The notes: a model not told the origin generated them from the letters alone. 30,996 bases of DNA from Caldisericales bacterium (GCA_015485995.1 WFSP01000053.1:1-30996), one strand, 5' to 3'; shown: positions 1 through 8,013, counted from the stretch's first letter. Program-made: numbers and translations.

Positions 1-173
1 ATATATTCTAAGGTGTAATTTGCGACATTTTTTGCAATTGCCCGCATTTCAGAATCTCTTAAAGAAGAATAAGATGATGCGAGTAAGCTCATTGTGGAAG
101 CAATGATAATTACAAGAACTGCCAGTGAAATTACTATCTCAAGGAGAGTGAACCCCGCCCTTTTATTTCTCAT
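1..173 (-). CDS. Type IV prepilin-like protein, N-terminal part (cut by window edge)
   Basis: Reading the minus strand from an ATG at 173 gives 57 residues open to the window edge. The protein begins MRNKRAG, then FTLLEIVISLAVLVIIIAS. This is a class III (prepilin) signal: a short basic leader ending in Gly, Phe at mature +1, Glu at +5, then a hydrophobic helix. In this family a prepilin peptidase cuts after the Gly and methylates the Phe, and the helix packs into a pilus or type II secretion pseudopilus. After the helix comes a Ser-rich stretch and a probable amphipathic helix. A GGAGG lies at 195-191, about 17 nt upstream, which is a long spacing. A GTG at 200 is an alternative start but would put the GGAGG inside the gene. 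The C-terminal part, which would tell pilin from pseudopilin, lies outside the window. Confidence 0.85.
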   Translation of the reverse strand, partial: MRNKRAGFTLLEIVISLAVLVIIIASTMSLLASSYSSLRDSEMRAIAKNVANYTLEY

Positions 174-212
174 TTTTTGCTTAACTCTTGCCTCCTTCAC
201 ACTTTTGCTTTT

Positions 213-240
213 ATTATATAGCAAAACATAAAAATAGCAA
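213..240 (-). promoter_or_regulatory. Putative sigma70-type promoter of the prepilin gene
   Basis: On the minus strand, a perfect TATAAT (218-213) follows TTGCTA (240-235) with a 16-bp spacer. Predicted transcription would start near 206, leaving a leader of about 33 nt that contains the GGAGG at 195-191. The spacing matches the other promoters in this window. Confidence 0.55.
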
Positions 241-770
241 AATCTTAAATATTTTGTTAAGGATTTTGCCCTGCAGAGATAAAGGAATCTATCGTAGAAA
301 TAGGATGAAATCTTATAGCAACCGAAAAGAAAAATATTACGGGTCAAAGGAAATAGATTGCCCAATAATTCCTTGATTGCCTGGCAGGTATAGAAAAATA
401 AGTACTGTAGCCCTGAAGAATATTCTTGTAAATTTCAAAGAATTATAATAAATTTACATAAAAAGTGCTTCTAACGTTAGTGTTTATCTGCTTTCTGCGA
501 ATTTTACATTTAAAGCACCGTAGTAGAAGGGAATTTAAGCTTAACGAGGTATATTTACCCTATAAAATTGCTCAGAGTGCAAAAAACGGCATAGCTAAAA
601 CCCTCTATTTATATATGTTTCTTGAAAAATGACGAAAACTAAATATTATTTCAAAACTTATATTTTAAGAAGCCCTTTGTTTATCGGTGATTGTAAATTG
701 AGGAATTCGAATTCTGCCTTCCGAAAAATGCAAATCGTTCTATTATAAAAAACCCTATTAGGCTATTCTA
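241..770. other. Gene-free intergenic region with several inverted repeats
   Basis: I find no convincing gene here. The one short plus-strand frame (188-376) has no ribosome-binding site and a low-complexity composition, and it crosses the prepilin promoter. Visible structure: a 9-bp inverted repeat TGTAAATTT/AAATTTACA at 427-435 and 450-458; GTGCTT at 465-470 paired with AAGCAC at 513-518, enclosing the palindrome CTAACGTTAG at 471-480; the palindrome TTAAGCTTAA at 535-544; and the 12-bp palindrome GAATTCGAATTC near 703-714. Whether these belong to a small RNA, a regulatory region or decayed DNA cannot be told from sequence alone. Confidence 0.5.
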
Positions 771-798
771 TTGAAAAATAATACAGTTTTGATACACT
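771..798 (+). promoter_or_regulatory. Putative promoter placing the +1 at the GTG start codon
   Basis: TTGAAA (771-776) and TACACT (793-798) are separated by 16 bp. The GTG start at 805 lies only 6 nt after the -10 element, so transcription would begin at or next to the start codon. No Shine-Dalgarno sequence is present upstream, as expected for a leaderless message. Confidence 0.55.
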
Positions 799-804
799 TT
801 AACC

Positions 805-1251
805 GTGAGAGATTGGTTATACTTGCTATTTATCACTTTTGTACCTGGAATAGAACTAAGGGGTTCCATACCCCTCGGTATTTTACAATTTAAATTTAAC
901 CCTTTTAAAGTCTTTCTTGTACTTACCGTTGCAAATATCCTCATAATTCCGCTTGTTTTTCTTTTTTGGGATTTCGCACTTTTTCTTGCAAGAAAAATTA
1001 AATTCATTGATAACTATCTGAAGAGATTAGATTTCCGTTCCAGAAAAGTCATTGAAAAATATGGATTCTGGGGGCTTGCATTTTTCGTTGCAATCCCTCT
1101 TCCCGGAACGGGTGCATATACCGGTGCATTTATTGCCGAACTGTTCGATATGGATAAGGGGAAAGCTTTTTGGGCAATATCCATCGGTGTTTTAGTTGCT
1201 GGCATTATTGTTACGGTAATGTCCATGGGAATTTTTTCCATTAACAGATGA
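805..1251 (+). CDS. Small multidrug export family membrane protein (COG2426/PF06695)
   Basis: This 148-residue integral membrane protein matches the 'small multi-drug export' family by its motifs: PGIELRGSIPLGI near the N-terminus (about residues 15-27) and AIPLPGTGAYTGAF in the middle (about 96-109). The family is predicted to export small molecules, but substrates are poorly known. About four hydrophobic segments are visible, with a basic cytoplasmic loop between the two halves. The length is normal. The GTG at 805 places the start just before the conserved PGIELRG segment, as expected for the family. No Shine-Dalgarno is visible, and a -10 element ends 6 nt upstream, so the message may be leaderless. 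The 3' end overlaps the next gene by 4 nt (ATGA), so the two are probably translationally coupled. Confidence 0.88.
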   Translation: MRDWLYLLFITFVPGIELRGSIPLGILQFKFNPFKVFLVLTVANILIIPLVFLFWDFALFLARKIKFIDNYLKRLDFRSRKVIEKYGFWGLAFFVAIPLPGTGAYTGAFIAELFDMDKGKAFWAISIGVLVAGIIVTVMSMGIFSINR

Positions 1252-2462
1252 ACCGCTACTTTGAAAAGATAAAGAACCTTAAAAGGAACGCAAGGCTTTA
1301 TCTTGTGGGAATGTTTCTTGCAACAACGGGGTTTGGCACGTTCTTTGTAATTTTTAACATTTATTTGCAAGAGATTGGAATTGCTCCCCGCTATATAGGT
1401 CTTATCAACGGTGCGCCCTCAATGAGTATAGCAATATTTTCTTTTTTTTCCGGCGTTATTTCTGACCGCATAGGGCGTAAAAAATCTTTTCTCATTGGTA
1501 TGGTAATTGAATCATTTTCGTTCTTTTTTATTGTTACGCTGAAGAATCCGTTTTTTCTTATTATGGCAAACTTCATTATGGGAATAGGAAATTCATTTTT
1601 CATTGTTGCGGAGTCTCCGTTTCTTCTTGAATCAAGCACGGAATTTGAACGTACTCATCTTTTCAGCTTTTCTTTTACTGCAATTATTATGGGTGACTTT
1701 GTGGGCAGTTTGATAGGAGGTTTTCTTCCGCACATTCTCAGTAAAAGTGAAATTATAGGGATGCAGAAAACACTTTTTGCAGCCCTTTTAATTTTTATTT
1801 CTTCTTTTGCAATGTTTATTTTAATTCGTGAAGATTGGAAGATACACCCGAATAAAGGATTTACAAATGCCGTAAAGGAGCCTTTTATAGAGTTAAAGAA
1901 AGAAAAGGAAAAAATTCGTATTGTTTTAGCGTTTGTATTGGTCCAGCTTTTTATAGGTTTTGGTGCAGGGCTTGTTGTTCCGTTTTTTAACCTTTATTTT
2001 CGAAACCAATTTCATCTTTCCACTGTGCTAATCGGAACGATATTTTCCATAGGAAGTATTATTACTGCTTCGGGAACACTTCTTGCACCTATAATAAGGG
2101 AAAAATTCGGAAAACTTAAAGGGGTTGTTGTAACACAAAGCCTTTCCCTCCCGTTTATTCTTTTCCTTGCATTTACCAAAAATATATACGTTGCCGTTAT
2201 TTCTTATTTTTCAAGAGGAACTGCGATGAACGGAGCTGTCCCCCTTGAAAGGCAATTATATATGGAAAATCTACCCGAGGAATCGAGAGGGGCCCTGTCA
2301 AGTTTACCTGAGCTCTCATGGAGTTTGTCATGGGCTCTTTCGGCGTCAGTCGCCGGTTTTATAATAGGAAAGTTCGGTTTTACAGCTCCGTTGCTCATAA
2401 TGTTTGTATTCTATGTCCTTGGAATTGCTGCATTTTACTTTGGTATGAGAGGTGCATCATAA
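1248..2462 (+). CDS. MFS transporter
   Basis: This 404-residue major facilitator superfamily protein has twelve predicted membrane helices. The signature loop between helices 2 and 3 is GVISDRIGRKK (about residues 69-79). A charged central loop (about 206-222, rich in Lys/Glu) separates the two six-helix halves. MFS proteins move small solutes by proton coupling or facilitated exchange; nothing in the sequence identifies the substrate. The start ATG overlaps the stop of the preceding exporter gene (ATGA), and a second MFS gene follows at once, so the three form one transport operon. A drug- or metabolite-efflux role is inferred from the neighbours only. Confidence 0.9.
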   Translation: MNRYFEKIKNLKRNARLYLVGMFLATTGFGTFFVIFNIYLQEIGIAPRYIGLINGAPSMSIAIFSFFSGVISDRIGRKKSFLIGMVIESFSFFFIVTLKNPFFLIMANFIMGIGNSFFIVAESPFLLESSTEFERTHLFSFSFTAIIMGDFVGSLIGGFLPHILSKSEIIGMQKTLFAALLIFISSFAMFILIREDWKIHPNKGFTNAVKEPFIELKKEKEKIRIVLAFVLVQLFIGFGAGLVVPFFNLYFRNQFHLSTVLIGTIFSIGSIITASGTLLAPIIREKFGKLKGVVVTQSLSLPFILFLAFTKNIYVAVISYFSRGTAMNGAVPLERQLYMENLPEESRGALSSLPELSWSLSWALSASVAGFIIGKFGFTAPLLIMFVFYVLGIAAFYFGMRGAS

Positions 2463-2488
2463 AAAGAAAAGCCAAATTCGGATTAATT

Positions 2489-3565
2489 ATGCAGCTCCTT
2501 GCGAGTTTTTCTTTCTTTGTTGTTCAACTTTTTATACCTCAGTTTGCCGAAATGTTAAATGCAAACAAATTTCAAATAGGCCTTATTGCTACTCTTTTTT
2601 CTCTTTCTGTGTTTATGTCTTCCTGGTTTTTTGGAAGATTTGCTGATAAGATAGGAAGAAGAAAGATTATTTTACTTGGGTTTATTCTTTCCTCCGTTAC
2701 GTTCGGGTTTGGATATTTTTCAAAAACTTATAATGGACTCCTTACTTTTAGGATGCTTGCAGGGTTTTCTGCAGGCATCTATCCGGGTGCACTTGCTGCA
2801 TTTGTGTATGAAAATGGCGGAAAAATGGGGAAATACACGGCTTTTGGCGCTGTGGGTATGGCTATATCACAATATGTTTCCGGTATTGTTGTAACTTTTT
2901 TTGGCATACCTCATTTGTTTCTTGTAAGTGCGGGCACGTTTTTTGTTGCGTTCCTTGTCGCATTATTCGGTATTAAAGAGGAAGAGTACAAACCGATGCA
3001 TATTGCATTATTCCCTATAGATGTAATCAGAAAAAATAAAGGAATTTACATCCCCCTTTTCTTGAGGCATATGGGTGCAACAGGAATCTGGGCATACTGG
3101 GTTCTGTATCTCGGCCAGCTTGGTGCCAATAACTATTGGAAAGGTATCTTAAATATGTTTAACTTCGCTACTCAGTTTATTATAATGTATTTTATAATTG
3201 ATAAGGTTTCCGGCAAAAAAGCTGCGGGGTGGGGCCTTGTTTTGTCGGCGTTTGTGTTTTTTTATTTTGCGCTCTGCCGCTCTTACCTCTGGATTATTCC
3301 TGGCATGATAGGAACAGGTTTTGCCTGGTCATTTTTATATGCAGGTTCTCTTAAGGAAGTTACGGAAACAAATAAGGAGCGTGCTACGGCTTCAGGCCTC
3401 ATTCAGTCGTCTATTAGCTTGGGCAACATTTTTGGCCCACTTGTTTCAAGTTTTATTGTAGCAATCAGCGGAACGTACAAAGCAAGTATGTATTTTGCCG
3501 GTATAATTACCGTATTTGCTTATATCTACTATCTTTATCAAAGGAAAAGAGATTCTATAAGCTAA
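2489..3565 (+). CDS. MFS transporter, second copy in tandem (start uncertain)
   Basis: This second MFS protein is in a different frame from the first. From the ATG at 2489 it has 358 residues and twelve helices, with the motif-A loop GRFADKIGRRK after helix 2. This ATG falls directly at the start of helix 1, which removes the usual basic N-terminal tail. The frame is open upstream and encodes IIKRKAKFGLI just before. A GAGAGG lies 6 nt before an in-frame ATA at 2459, which overlaps the previous stop codon. A non-standard ATA or ATC start there would restore the positively charged N-terminus. The only in-frame ATGs farther upstream lie deep inside the preceding gene (2318, 2330). The stop overlaps the convergent TPR gene by 4 nt. 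It is only loosely similar to the first copy. Confidence 0.82.
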   Translation: MQLLASFSFFVVQLFIPQFAEMLNANKFQIGLIATLFSLSVFMSSWFFGRFADKIGRRKIILLGFILSSVTFGFGYFSKTYNGLLTFRMLAGFSAGIYPGALAAFVYENGGKMGKYTAFGAVGMAISQYVSGIVVTFFGIPHLFLVSAGTFFVAFLVALFGIKEEEYKPMHIALFPIDVIRKNKGIYIPLFLRHMGATGIWAYWVLYLGQLGANNYWKGILNMFNFATQFIIMYFIIDKVSGKKAAGWGLVLSAFVFFYFALCRSYLWIIPGMIGTGFAWSFLYAGSLKEVTETNKERATASGLIQSSISLGNIFGPLVSSFIVAISGTYKASMYFAGIITVFAYIYYLYQRKRDSIS

Positions 3566-4314
3566 GAAGCGTTATCCTTTCTTAGGCTTTCAAGTATATT
3601 TGAAACATTTCCGAACCTCGAATTTCTTTCCTGCACTCGCTCCAAGTATGTTATTGCCATCTCCCTGTTTCCTTTTTTTGCGAAAGCTATGCCTATTCCG
3701 AACTGTATTGCAAGCTCATCTTCTGTGATTGCCATCCTCGGGGGGTCAAATTCTTTCAATGCATTTATTGATTCGTTGAATTTATTTAAGTCAAACAGGG
3801 CAGAGCCGAGTAAACGGACAATTTTAATCGTTCTTTTTTCTTCAGGTGTTTTACTTAATATCTCAGCAGCTTTCTTTACATTACCTACGTAATAGTACAT
3901 ACTGGCAGTAAGAAAGCGAAAATATGGTGTATCCAGTCCTGGAATTTCTTTCTCGAGTAGATGAGCTGTTTCTTTATAGCTCTTGGTATTTTTACAGCGC
4001 TCCTTAAAAAGAGTATACATATTCTCTTCGTCTTGATTTAATAGTACAGATTGTTTAAGCATATCAGCACCTTCTTTACTGTTACCTTTATCCAAAACGC
4101 TTTTAGCTCTTGACATAAGCCTTACTGCTTTTTGTTCCGGTGAAAATAGATAAAAGGCATGGCCTATTAAAGTGATTATGAACAGTGGGATTCCCCATTT
4201 CCTTTTGTCGGGCATAATGCTCATAAATGTCCCGAATATGTAACCGATAATAATAAGTGTAGATGGTGAGATTGGCAAACTAAATTTTTTAATTTTTTCT
4301 TTTAGGCTTTTCAT
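3562..4314 (-). CDS. Membrane-anchored TPR-like protein, function unknown
   Basis: The protein has 250 residues. The N-terminus is basic and is followed by two hydrophobic segments (about residues 18-32 and 41-57) with a short loop between. The rest (about 60-250) is a soluble run of helix-turn-helix repeats resembling tetratricopeptide repeats, with phrases such as AKSVLDKGNSKEGADMLKQS and AFAKKGNREMAITYLERV. TPR domains normally mediate protein contacts, so this may be a membrane-tethered scaffold. I cannot assign a partner. The ATG at 4314 has a GGAGG 5 nt upstream and its own promoter at 4368-4341. Its stop codon overlaps that of the convergent MFS gene. Confidence 0.8.
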   Translation of the reverse strand: MKSLKEKIKKFSLPISPSTLIIIGYIFGTFMSIMPDKRKWGIPLFIITLIGHAFYLFSPEQKAVRLMSRAKSVLDKGNSKEGADMLKQSVLLNQDEENMYTLFKERCKNTKSYKETAHLLEKEIPGLDTPYFRFLTASMYYYVGNVKKAAEILSKTPEEKRTIKIVRLLGSALFDLNKFNESINALKEFDPPRMAITEDELAIQFGIGIAFAKKGNREMAITYLERVQERNSRFGNVSNILESLRKDNAS

Positions 4315-4340
4315 TTTTCCTCCGGCTATTTTTTTGATTT

Positions 4341-4368
4341 ATTATACAGCAAAATTTGTTAGATGCAA
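4341..4368 (-). promoter_or_regulatory. Putative promoter of the TPR-like gene
   Basis: On the minus strand, TTGCAT (4368-4363) and a perfect TATAAT (4346-4341) have a 16-bp spacer, with the GGAGG and ATG following about 20-30 nt downstream. It is divergent from the hisS promoter about 60 bp away. Confidence 0.6.
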
Positions 4369-4423
4369 TTTTTTGCAGAGTAAAATAAAAAATTCATTTG
4401 TGGTGAAAAATTAGTCAGTTATG

Positions 4424-4452
4424 TTTACAAATTTTATTTTATTTATTATACT
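4424..4452 (+). promoter_or_regulatory. Putative promoter of hisS-aspS
   Basis: TTTACA (4424-4429) and TATACT (4447-4452) have a 17-bp spacer. Transcription would start near 4459, leaving a leader of about 20 nt before the hisS ATG. That is too short for a T-box. Confidence 0.65.
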
Positions 4453-4480
4453 GCTATAAACTAAGGGTAAGGAGCTTGAT

Positions 4481-5728
4481 ATGGTTAAAACAATAAAAGG
4501 ATGCAAAGATATTTACGGGGAAGACATTAAATACTTTAGGAAAGCTGAAGAAGTAATGCGTGAGACGGCTTTATCGTTTGGATTTAAGGAAATCATTTCC
4601 CCTGTGATAGAATATTCAGAACTATTCCAGCGTTCTGTGGGTAAGGACACGGATATTGTTGAAAAAGAGATGTATACATTTACGGACAAAGGTGGGCGTA
4701 GCGTTACACTTCGTCCTGAAATGACCGCTTCTGTTACTCGCGCTTATGTAGAGCATCACTTTGAAACTTTACCCGTACCTATTAAGCTTTTTTACATTGG
4801 ATCTTGTTTCAGGTACGAGAAACCGCAAAAAGGAAGATATAGAGAATTCTACCAATTCGGAGTGGAAGTACTTGGTGATGAATCTCCATTACTCGACGCG
4901 GAAGTGATTGCTCTTGCCTACAAAATCTCCGAAAAATTAGGAATTAGAGGATTAAAAGTACGATTAAATAGTATCGGGTGTAAAAAATGCAGGCCACATT
5001 ATAAAGAAGTGTTGAGGAAGGCCCTAAAACCTCATTATGATGAACTATGTGATGATTGCAAACGCCGTTTTTATACAAACCCTTTGCGCATTCTCGATTG
5101 TAAGAGGGAAAAACAGGAGCTTAAGGATAGCTTACCTAAAATTATTGATTATCTATGTGACGAATGCAAGGCGCACTTTGAAAAGGTAAAAGAATACCTT
5201 AGCTTGATGAATATCCCGTTTGAGCTGGACAGTAGCCTTGTAAGGGGACTTGATTATTACACAAAAACTGTTTTTGAAGTTGTTTCTGAGGACCTTGGCG
5301 CACAGAATGCATTGCTTGGAGGCGGGCGTTACGATTATCTTATAGAGGAGCTCGGAGGCAGACATACGCCGGGTTTGGGCTTTGCGCTTGGTATGGAAAG
5401 ATTTGTGGAGGTTTTAAAAGCGCAGGGCATAAAAGCAAAAAAAGAGAGATTGCTCTATGTTGCTTATCAAGCTGGAGCTCTTAAAAAGGCTATGGAAATT
5501 GCAGATATTTTGAGAGGAGAGGGGCTTACAGTGCTTGTTGATTCAAAGGGTGGCTCTTTAGGAAAACAGTTAAGCCGCAGCAGGAAGCGGAATGCTGCAT
5601 TTACTTTGATTATTGGTGAAGATGAAATAAAGAACGACACTGTCCAGATAAAAGATATGGAAAGAAAAGAGCAAAAAGAAATTAAAGTAAAAGAACTTTT
5701 AGAGGAATTTGGAGGAGATAATGCTTAA
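4481..5728 (+). CDS. hisS: Histidine--tRNA ligase (HisRS)
   Basis: This cytoplasmic class II synthetase (415 residues) joins histidine to tRNA-His. Visible motifs: motif 2 around GSCFRYEKPQKGRYREFYQF; the histidine-binding stretch LVRGLDYYTKTVFEV; and motif 3 with GGGRYDYLIEELGG followed by GLGFALGMERF. The C-terminal 90 residues form the anticodon-binding domain (beginning near RLLYVAYQAG). The middle insertion (about residues 165-235) is rich in Cys pairs (CKKC, CDDC, CDEC), a feature of some bacterial HisRSs. The ATG at 4481 is preceded by AAGGAG. The end overlaps aspS by 8 nt, so the two are coupled. The hisS-aspS order is common in Firmicutes and related groups. Confidence 0.97.
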   Translation: MVKTIKGCKDIYGEDIKYFRKAEEVMRETALSFGFKEIISPVIEYSELFQRSVGKDTDIVEKEMYTFTDKGGRSVTLRPEMTASVTRAYVEHHFETLPVPIKLFYIGSCFRYEKPQKGRYREFYQFGVEVLGDESPLLDAEVIALAYKISEKLGIRGLKVRLNSIGCKKCRPHYKEVLRKALKPHYDELCDDCKRRFYTNPLRILDCKREKQELKDSLPKIIDYLCDECKAHFEKVKEYLSLMNIPFELDSSLVRGLDYYTKTVFEVVSEDLGAQNALLGGGRYDYLIEELGGRHTPGLGFALGMERFVEVLKAQGIKAKKERLLYVAYQAGALKKAMEIADILRGEGLTVLVDSKGGSLGKQLSRSRKRNAAFTLIIGEDEIKNDTVQIKDMERKEQKEIKVKELLEEFGGDNA

Positions 5729-7463
5729 AAGAACGATAGGTTGTGGTAACGTAAACGAAAGCAGTACTGGTAATCATATCATAGTGAATGGTTGGGTGCA
5801 TCGTAAAAGAAACCTCGGAGGTCTTTTGTTTATAGATATAAGGGATAGGTCCGGTATCGTGCAGGCCGTTTTTGACCCGCAGAAATTTAAAGGCGTAGAG
5901 GGCCTGAAAGCTGAGTCAGTTATAGGGGTTAAAGGAATTGTTCAGAAGCGTATTTCTGAAAATCCTTCCTTAAAAACAGGAAAAGTGGAAATTGTCGCAG
6001 ATGAAGTAGAAGTTTTCTCACAAGCTGAAGATTTGCCTTTCAACCCCTTTTCCGGGCAGGAAGTAGATGAAACTGTGCGCCTGCGTTACCGTTATCTGGA
6101 TTTACGAAAGCCGGAGGTGCGGAAAGTGTTTGAAATGCGTGCAAAAATTACGGATGCTGTAAGAGCGTTCCTTTCCAAAAAGGGTTTTATTGAGGTGGAA
6201 ACTCCTTATCTTACGAAAAGTACGCCGGAAGGCGCACGGGACTTTCTTGTTCCTTCACGCTTAAATAGAGGGAAATTTTATGCACTTCCTCAATCGCCTC
6301 AACTCTTCAAACAGATTCTTATGGTGGGAGGATTTGAGAAATATTTTCAGATTGCCCGTTGCTTTCGTGATGAGGACTTAAGGCAAGACAGGCAGCCGGA
6401 ATTTACGCAGATTGATATGGAAATGTCTTTTGTAGAGCAAGAGGATATTATAAATATTGTCGAAGAGATGTATAAAATGCTTTTCAAAAAAGTCCTTAAT
6501 GTGGATTTACAAATTCCTTTTCTTAGAATGAAGTACAGGGATGCGATAAGGCGTTTTGGGTCTGATAAGCCTGATCTGCGTTTTGGCATTGAGATAAAAG
6601 ACTTTACTAGTGATTTTAAAAATTCTCAATCAAGCTTGATACATAAGAATATCAATGCTGGCAATAGATTGCTTGCTTTATTCCTTCCGGGAGGAGCATT
6701 GCTATCCAGAAAACAGGTTGATGAGTTAAAGGAGAAAGCGAAAGCAATAGGATTAAGTGGTTTTATTGATATAAAAATTAAAGACGGTGATTTAAAATCT
6801 TCTTTTGCTAAATTTTTGAGCGATGTGGGAAAAAACATTATTCTCGTAAACGGTGAAAACGACGACCTTGTGATGCTTTTCCTTGTTAAGCCTAAAATGG
6901 GATTTGAACTCGTTGGGAGAATGAGAACCTTACTCGGGGAACAATTCAATCTCATAGAGAAAAATGTATGGAATTTCCTTTGGATAGTGGACTTTCCTTT
7001 TTTCTCATACAACGAAGAGGAAAATAGGTATGAGGCAGAACATCATCCTTTTACTATGCCCAATTCGGAGGATATTGGCAAATTAGAAACTGATAAAGAC
7101 AACGTTCATGCTATTGCATATGACCTTGTTCTTAATGGGAACGAACTTGGCGGGGGAAGCATTAGAATACATAGCCCGGAATTACAGAAAAAAGTCTTTA
7201 AAGCGATAGGGCTTTCAGAAGAAGAGGCGAATGAAAAATTTGGATTCCTCATAAAAGCACTGAAGCTTGGCGCTCCACCTCACGGAGGAATTGCATTTGG
7301 CCTGGACAGACTTGTTTGGATAATGGCAAGAGTGAAAAGCCTACGTGATGTGATTGCATTTCCGAAAACTACTGCCGGCATATCTCCGTTAAGTAATGCC
7401 CCATCGACGGTTTCGAAAAAACAGCTCAAGGAACTTGGCCTGGATATTAAAAAGAATGAATAA
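5721..7463 (+). CDS. aspS: Aspartate--tRNA ligase, bacterial type with GAD domain
   Basis: The 580-residue bacterial-type AspRS has an N-terminal OB-fold anticodon-binding domain (about 1-105, with GWVHRKRNLGGLLFIDIRDR), a class II catalytic core, a GAD insertion (about 285-410) and the closing segment GGIAFGLDRLVWIM. Motif 2 is seen as FRDEDLRQDRQPEFTQIDME. Leu32, in the RNLGG stretch, is at the position where discriminating enzymes carry Leu and tRNA-Asn-tolerant ones carry His, so this is probably the discriminating form (inference). The ATG at 5721 is chosen because a GGAGGAG precedes it; the frame can be read from a TTG at 5709, but that would place the Shine-Dalgarno inside the gene. 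It overlaps hisS by 8 nt and the next gene by 8 nt. Confidence 0.96.
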   Translation: MLKRTIGCGNVNESSTGNHIIVNGWVHRKRNLGGLLFIDIRDRSGIVQAVFDPQKFKGVEGLKAESVIGVKGIVQKRISENPSLKTGKVEIVADEVEVFSQAEDLPFNPFSGQEVDETVRLRYRYLDLRKPEVRKVFEMRAKITDAVRAFLSKKGFIEVETPYLTKSTPEGARDFLVPSRLNRGKFYALPQSPQLFKQILMVGGFEKYFQIARCFRDEDLRQDRQPEFTQIDMEMSFVEQEDIINIVEEMYKMLFKKVLNVDLQIPFLRMKYRDAIRRFGSDKPDLRFGIEIKDFTSDFKNSQSSLIHKNINAGNRLLALFLPGGALLSRKQVDELKEKAKAIGLSGFIDIKIKDGDLKSSFAKFLSDVGKNIILVNGENDDLVMLFLVKPKMGFELVGRMRTLLGEQFNLIEKNVWNFLWIVDFPFFSYNEEENRYEAEHHPFTMPNSEDIGKLETDKDNVHAIAYDLVLNGNELGGGSIRIHSPELQKKVFKAIGLSEEEANEKFGFLIKALKLGAPPHGGIAFGLDRLVWIMARVKSLRDVIAFPKTTAGISPLSNAPSTVSKKQLKELGLDIKKNE

Positions 7464-8013
7464 AAAAATGGATAGGATGCCAAAGGAATATAAAATAGCG
7501 GTTTATGCAATAATTCTTGGCATTGCTTATTTTTTCCTGTATTCATTAATTTTTTATGGAAAATTTTATTATAAGCCATTCTTTGCAGCGTCGATAGCTA
7601 TTGTTTTGGTATATATAATTCTTCTTGTTTTTCTGATACGCAAGTCAAACATTTCACGTATTTTGCTTGCCGTAGTGTCTCTTATACAATCCGCATTGTT
7701 TTTGTTAGCTATGTTCTCGCTTGTTTTCTTTAAACAGAGCATTGTACTTTTTTCTAAAGTAACACATAAGACTGCTTTCACTTTTTACCTATTACTTGGG
7801 CAGCTTGGCACGACACCTGATAAAGGAATATTTGCTTCTCTGATTGTTTCGGTGTGGGGACTATTTGTTGCATATTTGCTATTAAACAGAGAAACTGCAA
7901 GGTTTACAAAGGAAAAAACATATGACCTTGTGGACACAAGCAGAGAAACTTCCATCGTGATACTTATTTTATTTGCTGCCATAGCCATCCTGTACTTTTT
8001 GGTAAGATTTTGA
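7456..8013 (+). CDS. Multi-pass membrane protein, function unknown
   Basis: I do not recognise this 185-residue protein. It begins [13 protein letters not shown], a basic N-terminus, and has about five hydrophobic segments (about residues 14-33, 42-61, 68-91, 124-143 and 167-184). A more polar stretch of about 25 residues lies before the fourth (SKVTHKTAF to TPDKG), and a charged loop before the last ([22 protein letters not shown]). The ATG at 7456 overlaps the aspS stop by 8 nt (ATGAATAA), so it is probably co-translated with aspS. ATGs at 7468 and 7477 are possible alternatives. No terminator is visible after it; the cold-shock promoter begins about 10 bp downstream. Confidence 0.75.
   Translation: MNKKMDRMPKEYKIAVYAIILGIAYFFLYSLIFYGKFYYKPFFAASIAIVLVYIILLVFLIRKSNISRILLAVVSLIQSALFLLAMFSLVFFKQSIVLFSKVTHKTAFTFYLLLGQLGTTPDKGIFASLIVSVWGLFVAYLLLNRETARFTKEKTYDLVDTSRETSIVILILFAAIAILYFLVRF

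Noticed and set aside
188..376. 62-residue open frame in the left intergenic region
   Set aside because: It overlaps the prepilin promoter, has no ribosome-binding site and shows no recognisable protein features.
4453..4480. T-box riboswitch before hisS
   Set aside because: The predicted leader is only about 20 nt and has no stem-loop or T-box sequence.
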